Assembly (NCBI GenBank): GCA_019916065.1
Contig: CM034243.1
Span: forward strand, 28,236,147-28,300,146
Direction: 5' to 3'
DNA from: Vitellaria paradoxa
Lineage: Eukaryota > Streptophyta > Magnoliopsida > Ericales > Sapotaceae
DNA: 64,000 nt
The notes under the pieces are model-generated. The model was not told where the DNA came from, searched no databases, and worked only from the letters and a program-made list of their open reading frames with translations. Positions 56,001 to 64,000 of this stretch are shown piece by piece; positions within the stretch are counted from its first letter, which is position 1, and each line of letters begins with the position of its first letter. The translations under genes and the position numbers were made by a program.

Positions 56001-57242
56001 GTATCCTCTCTCCTCCAGCTCCTCTTCTCGGTGACGTCCGTCCTCATGACTCTCAGAGAACCAGCCTCCTCCATTCTCGCAAAGATTGCTCAATCCGAAT
56101 CCATTCTCGTCAGCCAAGACGTCGCTCACCAGATGCTCTCGCTGCTAAGCCTTTCAAGCCCGGTGACTCAGTGTCACCTCTTGCAAGCGCTGAACAGCAT
56201 CGTTAGTCATCCCAGCGCCTCGAAAATCAGAAGGAAAATGAAGGAAACTTGTGCAATTCAGCTTCTTACACCATTTTTGACAGAGAATAACACCAAAATC
56301 CGAACAGGTGCTTTAGAATTAATCCGCGCCCTCTCCAAAGATTCGCCTACAGAGTTGTCAGAACAGTTGGGAGAATCTCATCTGAGCGTCATTATAGATA
56401 TCGTATCATCGGCTGCATCCGAGGCAGAAAAGGCTGCTGCTGTTGGGATACTAAGTAATCTTCCAGTAAGCGACAAGAAAGTTACAGAAACACTCAAGAA
56501 AGCAAACTTACTTCCCATTCTGCTCTCGACATTGAGCTCTACCCCCGAAGCTTCAACGCCCACGACTCGTCTATTGGCGGAGAGTATTGCAGGGCTAAGT
56601 ATTCGCTTCACGGCTCCTTCTGATAAGAAACTACAACTCTTTTCCGTGGAACAAGGGGTGGTGCCTGCGCTTTTGAAGCTACTCTCAACCGCGTCCCCGG
56701 TCGCTAAAAGCAGGGCCATGACTTCCCTAGCTCAGCTGTCGCAGAACTCGTGCGCCCTCGGAAAATCCAGGGCGTCAAGATGGACGCTCTGCGTACCTCA
56801 ACCCGTGGACTCGATCTGTGAAGTTCATAACTGTCACTGCTCTGTTAAGAGCACGTTCTGTCTGGTCAAGGCCGGTGCTGTTCCTCCCATGATTCGAATC
56901 TTGGAAGGCAACGAGAGGGAAGCGGATGAGGCTGTGCTTAGTGCTCTTGGGACTCTCTTGCAAGATGAGATTTGGGAAAATGGAAGTAATTTCATAGCCA
57001 AGTCTTTGGGGGTTCCAGCCATTGTTAAAGTGTTGGAACAAGGGAGTGTCAAGTCTCAAGAGAGAGCGTTGTGGATCTTGGAAAGGATTTTCGGAGTTGA
57101 GGGCTGTAGAGTTGAGTATGGGAGATCAGCTCAGGCATTGCTTATTGATCTGGCGCAGAATGGTGATCCGAAACTAAAACCAACCGTTGCTAAGTTATTG
57201 TCACAGCTTGAGCTCTTGCAGATGCAATCCAGTTACTTTTGA
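53080..57242 (+). CDS. armadillo-repeat protein of the PUB44-like group, no U-box seen
   Basis: Exons 53080-53838, 54447-54747 and 55786-57242 join in frame (phases 0 and 1, GT-AG) to 838 codons plus stop. The N-terminal 150 residues ([20 protein letters not shown]...) are helical, like the N-terminal region of plant U-box ARM proteins. An acidic [10 protein letters not shown] stretch follows, and then armadillo-type repeats from about residue 180 to the end, including [59 protein letters not shown] and the C-terminal [12 protein letters not shown]. Related plant proteins are often named U-box protein 44-like, but no U-box Cys/His-free fold or its CPI-type motif is present in any exon. If so, it would act by binding partners rather than as an E3 ligase. 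No lesion was seen. Confidence 0.9.
55335..55640 (+). repeat. dispersed repeat, family E, in ARM gene intron 2
   Basis: ATTAAAAATGCTCAAAATAATTTTT, TATGTAAACTCATTATCTATTTT and flanking A/T-rich blocks match 33750-34055 in annexin intron 2. A TTA microsatellite lies just upstream (about 55262-55286). Confidence 0.55.
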
Positions 57243-57790
57243 GATCGATTGGGTATATCAAGTAGCTAGCTAGACAGGTTTTCCTTTAAAATTTACGTAG
57301 TTTTTTTTTTAATCAATTATCTTGAATTCTTCTATTTTTGGTAGGAAAATAAGTAGTGTGTGAATGAAAGGAATCCGGAAATACTGATGTAATTAAATAT
57401 TTAAAAAAAAAAATCAATTGGAGATGCACATGTGATGGTTTGCTGAGAAAAATATATATGTTATATATTCTTTTTCTGGCTGAAATTTTCTTTTTTCTTT
57501 CTTTTTTCTTTTTCTTTTCTTTTTTTTTTTTTTCTTTCTAATGTTCCATTTACGTAGATTGACTGAGAATGAGAATTTAACTCAAGAATTTAATTTTCCG
57601 CTTCATCTTAGGAAGGGTCCGAGATTTAAATAATGAAATTCAATACTGAGTATGAAATAAATAATATAAACTTGATGCTTATATAAGACAAGTAAGGGTT
57701 TTCCATCCCAACCCGAACTCATCCTATTACATATTAAAAATCTATTTTTTATATTATAATACTGTACAAATAATATTCATCGTATAAAGG
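57243..57790. other. 3' flank of the ARM gene
   Basis: No gene. A long T/C-only tract runs from about 57487 to 57539. A firm polyadenylation signal could not be picked; AATTAAAT at 57389 is a weak candidate. Confidence 0.4.
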
Positions 57791-57812
57791 TGACGCAGCG
57801 GCGGGGTGTTGT
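57791..57812 (-). repeat. stub of the second gypsy element's 3' LTR
   Basis: TGACGCAGCGGCGGGGTGTT matches TGACGTAGTGGCAGGGTGTT at 62040-62059 in 17 of 20 positions; the three differences are transitions. It is followed almost at once by integrase sequence, so the rest of this LTR appears deleted. Confidence 0.6.
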
Positions 57813-57820
57813 GTCATCTT

Positions 57821-58310
57821 CTATGTCATATGATTTGCAATAATATTCATCTTTGGCAAGCGAGGCAATGGAACGAGATCTAATGTATGCAAATGAGGAT
57901 GAATGTAGACAATCTCAAAAGGAGTTTTTCCTGTTGAACGATTAGGAACATTATTGTATGCAAACTCCGCTTGAGATGTAGTTAATCCTATTATCTTAAA
58001 TTTTCTTGACAAATACTTTTTAGAATGTTTCCCAAAGTACAACTCACCACTTATGTCTGCCCATCCGTTTGTGGGTGGCAGTTATTACTATATTTCAAAG
58101 TAGTATCTAACCCCTTCTATAGGGTTCGCCAAAAATGACTTAAGAACTTCCTTTCACGATCTGACACAATGGTCTTTGGCAAACCATGGAGATGAACCAC
58201 CTTTTTAAAGAATAACCTTTCAACATGTGAAGCATTTGAAGTCTTTTTGCAACGAATGAAGTGTACCATCTTAGAAAATCTATCAACGACCACAAATATA
58301 GAATCCATAC
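57821..58310 (-). pseudogene. gypsy integrase remnant
   Basis: From 58308 the minus strand reads [18 protein letters not shown], then [20 protein letters not shown] (the core containing catalytic Asp residues) and FLSHFWRTL. In another frame from 58042 come AEFAYNNVPNRSTGKTPFEIVY and LDLVPLPRLPKM. Part of the region between them is missing. Not functional. Confidence 0.85.
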
Positions 58311-58546
58311 CTCATTGAGTATGTGGTAATTTAAGAACAAAATCCATTAATAGATCCTCCCAAGGTGCTTCTAGAACTGGAAGAGATGTGTAGAGGCTAG
58401 TATTTTGAGCCTGGCCCTTAGTGGTTTGATGAGTGTAGCACTTTTTCACATGTCATTCTACATCTTTTTTCAAGCGAGGCCAATAATAACATGACTCCAC
58501 AAGAAAAATACTCTTATCACGCCTCATATGACTACCCAATCCTCCA

Positions 58547-59160
58547 TCATATAATTCTCAAATAATATGCTCTCTTAAAGAACCTTTGGAAATACAAGGA
58601 CGATCTTAATAAAATAGAAACCCATCTTGAATTTGAAACTTTCTTGAAAGTATGAGGTTGGGAAGCACATTGATACCATTGCTTTTTAAAATCTTCATCA
58701 TCTTCATACAAGTCCTTCAAGTAATCAAACCCAATTATCTCATTATGAACAACCGTTAGTAGGACAACTCGTCTACTCAAAACGTTAGCAATTCTGTTTA
58801 ATTGACCTGATTTGTGCTTGATAGAGAAAGAGAACTTTTGAATGTAAGCAATCCATCGAGCGTGCATCCTATTTGTTTTACCAAATTTTGTAGAAACTTG
58901 AGAGTTAAATGATCACTACTGAGAATGAACTCTCGTTGAATGAGATAAGGTTCCCATTATTGAAGTGCACGTACCACTGCATACAATTCTTTTCGTAAGT
59001 TATCCATCTTTATCTTGATTCACAGAGTTTCTCGCTAAAGAAGGCAATTAGTTTACCTTCGTGTGAAAGAACAACTCCAATCCCTAGGCCTGATGTATCA
59101 GAATCAACCTCAAACAGTTTATCAAAATTTGGTAATGCCAAAATAGGAGCAGTTGTCAAC
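58547..59160 (-). pseudogene. gypsy RNase H remnant
   Basis: HARWIAYIQKFSFSIKHKSGQLNRIANVLSRR (58867-58770) is the end of a gypsy RNase H, where the live motif has an Asp in ADALSRR. Upstream, at about 58900-59150, pieces of the domain (VLVSSDHLTLK-like, LRKELYAVVRAL-like) can be made out with frame changes. Confidence 0.75.
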
Positions 59161-59399
59161 TTTCTTTGATCAAATTAAAGCTATCTTCAGCTGCTTGTGA
59201 CCAAATAAGTTGTTTTTACTTTATGCAATTGATGAGGGGGCGCAATAATGGTGCTAAAATTCCACACAAATTGTCAGTGGAAAGTAGTAAGGCTGTGGAA
59301 GCTCCTTACCTCACTAATTGTCTTTGGAATAGGCTATTCTCGGATGACTTTAATATTTTCTTCATCCACCTTTATCCCCTTTGAACTAACCACATAGCC

Positions 59400-59900
59400 C
59401 AAAGAGATAAAGCTTTTGGTCATGAAACTGCACTTTTTAGCATTGACATAAAGACTGTTCGTCTTTAATGTCTCAAAATTTCTTGTAAATGTACCAAGGG
59501 CTCTACCTCATCATGGCTGTATATAAGAATGTCATCAAAATAAACAACAAGAAATTTGCTAATGAAGGGTTGAAAACCTTATTCATCAATCTCATGGAAG
59601 TACTTAGTGTGTTGGACGTACCAAATTGTATCACCATCCACTCGTACAAGCCATTTCTCATCTTGAAAACAGTTTTCCACTCATCACTAGCGCGAATACA
59701 ATTTGGTGGTACCCACTATTCAAATCAATCATGGAGAAGACCTTTGCAGCTTCTAGCATATCCAACATATCATCCAAATGAGGAATAGGTAATCGATACT
59801 TTACTGTGATTTTGTTGATAGCTCTACTATCGACGCACATATGCCAACTACCATCCTTCTTTGGTGTCAATAAGGCTAGAACAGCACAAGAACTCGTACT
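59400..59900 (-). pseudogene. gypsy reverse transcriptase remnant
   Basis: [31 protein letters not shown] and [12 protein letters not shown] are read from 59870. The catalytic YFDDILIYSHDE follows at about 59545-59510 in a shifted frame. The order and spacing fit RT of gypsy elements. Frame changes between blocks make it dead. Confidence 0.85.
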
Positions 59901-60530
59901 ATCATGAATTAAGCCCTTTTGTAAAAGATCATTAACTTGGCCTTATAGGATCTTAAACTCCTTTGGACTCATACGGTAGTGAGGCAAGTTAGGAAGACTT
60001 GTACCAGGTACTAGATCAATTTTATGTTGAACATTTCTCATGGGAGGCAAACTAAGTGGCAAGTTAGCTGGCATGATATCTTTGTACTCTTATATTAACT
60101 CTTGAACTTATAAAGGCAATTCTTACAATGGAAATACTTGAATTCCTTCTCCTTTCGCCACTAGTGCCAAAAGCTCATTTGTTTCATGAAATTTAGGCAT
60201 AAGGTCTTGAACAACTAGATATGCATTCCCTTTATCCTTAGACTTGGTAATGGGCTTCTTCTTCTTTGAGAGGTTAAGGACAATCTTGACCTTATCCTTG
60301 TAGAAAGTATAGGTGTTATCCTTACCCCAATGAATTGTTTGTCTATCAAATTACCATGGACGTCCCAATAACATATGACAAGCATCTATGTCAATCACAT
60401 CACATAGTACCTCGTCTTTATAATTCTTACCAATAAAAAAGAGAACAAGGTATTGCTTAATTACCTTTAGCTTGCTAACTTCTTTGATCCATCCAATGTT
60501 ATAGGGTGAGGGATGCTTTTGCGTTGGACG

Positions 60531-60740
60531 TTATAGTTTATCCACTATCTCCTTGGAGATTATATTTTCAGTGTTTCCTTCATCAATGATAAGATTACAT
60601 ACCCTTTGCTTGACTATACGTGTTGTATGGAAGATGTTGTGCCTTTGGATTTCCTCCTTCTTTGATGTGTACATGAGTCTCCGTACGACTAAGAAAATTC
60701 TTTCATTTCCATGGATATATTCAACTAGAATGTTCACTTC
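60531..60740 (-). pseudogene. gypsy protease remnant
   Basis: The frame ends HNIFHTTRIVKQRVCNLIIDEGNTENIISKEIVDKL. The IID-x-G-x-x-x-N-I-(I/V)S pattern is the active-site region of gypsy aspartic proteases. It lies between the zinc knuckle and RT, as expected. Confidence 0.7.
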
Positions 60741-60824
60741 TTCCTCTTCATAAGAAAACTCTTCTTATTTATCGTGAAGTCTTCAATTTCTCTATTGTGG
60801 GCCGCTCAGTTAATTACTTATCTT

Positions 60825-60871
60825 TGTGGACAGTGGTTGGAGTGATACCCTTATTAGCCACATCTAAAACA
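60825..60871 (-). pseudogene. gag zinc knuckle with two stops inside
   Basis: CFRCG, two consecutive TAA codons (60856-60851), then GYHSNHC: the C-x2-C-x4-H-x4-C nucleic-acid-binding knuckle of gag, with both stops in its four-residue loop. Confidence 0.8.
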
Positions 60872-61993
60872 CTTATCTCCACGAAGAATAGCATAAGGAT
60901 TACTTTTCTCGAGGGCAGCTGGATTTGATCTCGTACTTATTTGGCCATTCCATATATTCTTAGATTGACTAAGATTTTGAGAAATATCTATCGTCCATTT
61001 TCCTTTAGCTTGTGCAATTTGAGTTGAAGTAGGATTAGGAATTTGAGATGGATTAGAATTGTAATTCCTAGTTTAATTAGGATTATAATTCTCATAGGTG
61101 TTAGGATTCCTTGCTCTACTTTGACTTACTTTTGACTCTATGCATGTGGCTAAAGAGATTTCTCTTTCTAAAGAATGGACTGGTTGCAGCATTATTTGTG
61201 CTTGAATATTCTAGCATAACCCATTGATAAATCTTGCAATTAGTTGATTCTCCGTCTTTAGAAGGTTGTTTCTTACGAAGAGGTGATGAAATTTAGTTGC
61301 ATAAGCATTGATAGTCATGTTATCTTATTGACAATTTTGGTATTACTGAAATAGAACTTGCTCATAGTCTTGAGGAAGAAATCTTTCACAAAGAAAAGTT
61401 ATTGCATCTTTGCCCATGCATGAACCTTCCTTCTACCTTGGTAGACTCTTGTTGCTTGTAATTGTTCCCACCATGCAAAAACACCACGTTTAAGCTTGCA
61501 GGCGACTAGGCTAATCTTCCTATCATTTTCAATCTCCATGTATTCGAAGAAGAATTAAACTTCATTCATCCAATCAAAAAACTCTTCAATTTCAAAATGC
61601 TCATCAAAGACAAGGGATCCATCTTCATTCGGAATAAATGATTGGCGTTGTGCCTTTTTTGAATAGGGGCTATTTGAATAGCACCTTTGTCTTCATAGTT
61701 GAAATCATCATCAACCAAGTGAGGATGTGGGTTACATTGAATTGTCTCAGGGGCAATTGGCTAGCAACTTGAACTTGTGTAACCCTAGGGGTTACAAGCT
61801 CAATTGGGGTAGCCATATTGTTGAGATTCATATGGTTAGGCATCGCTAGAATTTCATCCAGACGTTGTTTTTGAGCATCCACATGTTGCTCTAATCTTTG
61901 GTGTGCAACCCAAAGGTTCTCCAAACTATGATTATCATTGTTTGGGCCCTCCATTGAACAGTGAACACAGAGAGAAATCTTGTGTATACTCAA
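60872..61993 (-). pseudogene. gag remnant
   Basis: MEGPNNDNHSLENLWVAHQRLEQ (from about 61945) with a short coiled stretch, then in other frames pieces such as FFDWMNEV-like (about 61560) and ACKLKRGVFAWWEQL-like (about 61490), which mark the retrotransposon gag core. Stops and shifts are frequent. Confidence 0.65.
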
Positions 61994-62025
61994 TGAGAAA
62001 GAAGAAAATCAAGCAAGGTAAACAT

Positions 62026-62037
62026 GCTCTGATACCA
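62026..62037 (-). other. initiator-Met primer-binding site
   Basis: TGGTATCAGAGC on the minus strand, two bases from the LTR end (TGACG on the plus strand at 62040). This is the classic plant retrotransposon site matching the 3' end of initiator Met tRNA, and it fixes the element's orientation. Confidence 0.85.
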
Positions 62038-62039
62038 CT

Positions 62040-62400
62040 TGACGTAGTGGCAGGGTGTTAACGAGATATCGTCCTCGAATACAACTGGTTACTCTTAAAC
62101 ATGCAAGAACCAAATAAGAATACAAAACTCTTAACTAAACATATTGAATAATAGAATTGAATTGAATGGCTTAAACGAAAAGTGTTTACAAAGGTTCCTA
62201 TTTATAGAGAAAACTAATCATAAATCTAATTCTAATTAGGATAGGTTTTTAAGATTCTTCCTATCCAATCCAAATTTTATTTGTATTATAAATCAAATAA
62301 AATCTAATCGTAATTAAAATAAGAATAAAATAGAATCCAAATAAATTAGGAAAACTAATCCAAAGAAATTAAGAAATATCAAATCTATCCTATATAAAAA
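62040..62400 (-). repeat. 5' LTR of the second gypsy element
   Basis: On the minus strand it ends in ...CTACGTCA next to the primer site and holds CTCTATAAATAGGAACC near 62210-62195, a likely LTR promoter. The outer end is uncertain; no clear TG start was found near the AAAGG at 62399. Confidence 0.65.
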
Positions 62401-62403
62401 AGG

Positions 62404-63359
62404 TAATTAATAAATATTATTAGTATATGTTTATATTATGTTCTATGTTCACATACACTGTATTTTTTTAGAGTATTATTTGAATTTTTATCTTATTAAA
62501 TAAGTGGAGTAAGTATGAAATAAGTGAGTTCAATTAATCATGGATATGGGGCAGGTATAAGAAAAAATTTTCCTATTTGGTTTGGGTGAAGTTAAGCTAA
62601 ACTCGTCCCGTGTTATTCAGGATTGTATTAAATTATTTGAGGGTTTAAGTTGAAAAAAGTTGGGTCTAAAAAATCTTCATATATTTTTAGAAGTTTTCAC
62701 ATACTAATATTTTAGACATAAAAAGTGGTTTAAAGATTTTAAACCTGAAAGTTTTTTTATAAGTGCGAACAACATACTCAAAAGTTAAAAAAATAAAAAA
62801 AATATAAAAATTTGATGACAAAATTATATAAAACAAGAAAAATAGAAGTTAAAATAAAAATAGTCCATCTATTTATTACTAAAGTAAATCTAATCAATTT
62901 AGTCAACATAAAACATTAACACCACTTCTCACGGCGGAATTATCCATGTAAGAGGTGAGAACATTTAAAATAGTAGTTAGAGATAAGTGAATTTTATTTA
63001 AAATTTGAAGCTAAAATATTTAAAAATTTTTAATATAATATATATTATTTTAAAATTTTTGTTTAAAGATAATACTTATTAAATTTTAGCATAACTCTTT
63101 AAACAATAATTTTAGACAACTATTATATAATTAATTTAGAACTAATAATTATTAAATATATTTTTTCTAATTGTGTAAGTCACTTATAGAATTAAAGATA
63201 AGTGAGAATATTTTATGAATAGTGAAAATAAAAAGAAATAGAATTTATTTAAATTAATTTTTTAAGAATTATATTATAGATATTCTTTTTCTTAAAATTA
63301 TTTGAGATTAAGATAAGTATTAAAATTAAAAAGATAATAAATTTAAGGGTAAAGTACAA
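62404..63359. other. AT-rich intergenic DNA
   Basis: Nothing recognisable as gene or element. Confidence 0.45.
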
Positions 63360-63600
63360 AAAATACCCCTACAGTTTACCCTCGGTATCACTTTGATCCC
63401 ACGCGTTTCAATTGCAACAGTCAAATCCCTATACTTTCGATCAACTATCAATTCGGTCCTTCTGTTAGTTGACCGTTAGAAACAACTGTTAGATTGACGA
63501 TAAAATGATAATTTCGTCTATAGTTTACCCTCAGTGTCACTTTAGTCCATCACGTTTTCAATTATAACAATTGAATCTCTGCACTTTCGATATATATTTA
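63360..63600 (+). repeat. direct repeat, about 150-bp step
   Basis: A(C/T)AGTTTACCCTC(G/A)GT(A/G)TCACTTT, followed by CACG-TTTCAATT-AACA and CACTTTCGAT/TACTTTCGAT, occurs at about 63371 and 63519. The wording is common in dispersed plant repeats, and the family is not identified. Confidence 0.65.
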
Positions 63601-64000
63601 AAATATATTTTATTAAATTATTTTTAATAAATAATATAATCTAAAATATATTTTATTAAATTATATAACATATTTTAATTTGAAATATATCTTATTAAAT
63701 TATTTTTAATAAATAAAATATTTAAATTTTATTTAACATATTTTTTTATTGAATTAAGTTATTTTTCATAAATAATATGATTAAGTTAATAATATAATTA
63801 AAACAATATTTAATATAGCTTAATTAATATGAAATATATTTTATTAAATTTGAATAATTTTTAAAAAATAATAAAATTAAATATTTTATTAAAAATTAAT
63901 TTATGTAAATAAAATTACATCTATAAACGCAGTTTCAATTTTTATTTTAGAAAAAAATGATAACAAAAAATGAAATCAGAAAATAAAAAATTAAACAAAA
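63601..64000. other. AT-only stretch at window end
   Basis: Almost pure A/T with short repeated ATATTTTATTAAATTAT pieces. No gene. Confidence 0.5.

Larger units (their letters stand above)
57791..62400 (-). mobile_element. decayed minus-strand Ty3/gypsy element
   Basis: Read on the minus strand: LTR (from about 62400 to 62040), initiator-Met primer site, gag with zinc knuckle, protease, RT, RNase H and integrase, in gypsy order. The far end is cut so that only about 20-30 bp of the second LTR remain at 57791. Every domain has stops or frame changes. The YFDDILIYS box and the integrase wording ([13 protein letters not shown]) suit the chromovirus group, but this is not proven. A possible 5-bp duplication AAAGG lies at 57786-57790 and 62399-62403. 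Confidence 0.85.

Overview
This window is nuclear DNA from a flowering plant, most likely a eudicot and probably a woody one. It is strongly AT-rich and full of poly-A/T runs and microsatellites. Its genes have short exons and long GT-AG introns, and most of the remainder is transposable elements of typical plant families. The species cannot be named from the sequence. No tRNA, rRNA, organellar insertion, operon or CRISPR array was recognised.

Layout. 1-3298: AT-rich intergenic DNA with short tandem repeats, a tRNA-derived SINE-like piece and a Tourist-type MITE. 3299-22669: a nested transposon block. The outer layer is an old minus-strand Ty1/copia element, with LTRs at 3299-3768 and about 21946-22669 and decayed RNase H and RT between them. 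A complete 12.2-kb Ty3/gypsy element of the Tat type (8255-20466) sits inside it, with equal 905-bp LTRs and a 5-bp target duplication. A foldback element that itself contains a Tourist MITE, and a 251-bp solo LTR inside the copia 5' LTR, are further layers. The Tat element carries a broken gag-pol and, antisense to it, a spliced gene whose introns can still be read. 22670-32570: gene-free, with tandem repeats, a full Tourist MITE (26454-26815) and a CACTA element (29066-29706).

33199-39405: an apparently intact six-exon annexin gene (annexin D3-like, 318 aa) with MITEs in its promoter and introns. 40000-52300: low-complexity DNA, a three-copy tandem repeat of about 300 bp, and three decayed gene copies: a FAR1/FHY3-related sequence (44091-46250), a ribosomal protein L23 fragment (47633-47902) and an IAA-amino-acid hydrolase fragment on the minus strand (49637-50100). 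53080-57242: an apparently intact three-exon gene for an 838-aa armadillo-repeat protein. 57791 to about 62400: a second, heavily decayed Ty3/gypsy element on the minus strand. The rest is AT-rich DNA.

Only the annexin and the ARM-repeat protein look like working host genes. They lie about 14 kb apart in the same orientation, and nothing suggests they act together. The most unusual object is the Tat element: its antisense gene keeps introns that sense retrotransposition would not remove, its U3 holds four perfect CACGTG boxes, and a hairpin-bearing tandem array lies between pol and the antisense gene. All alignments, splice joins and difference counts were made by eye; no database search was possible.
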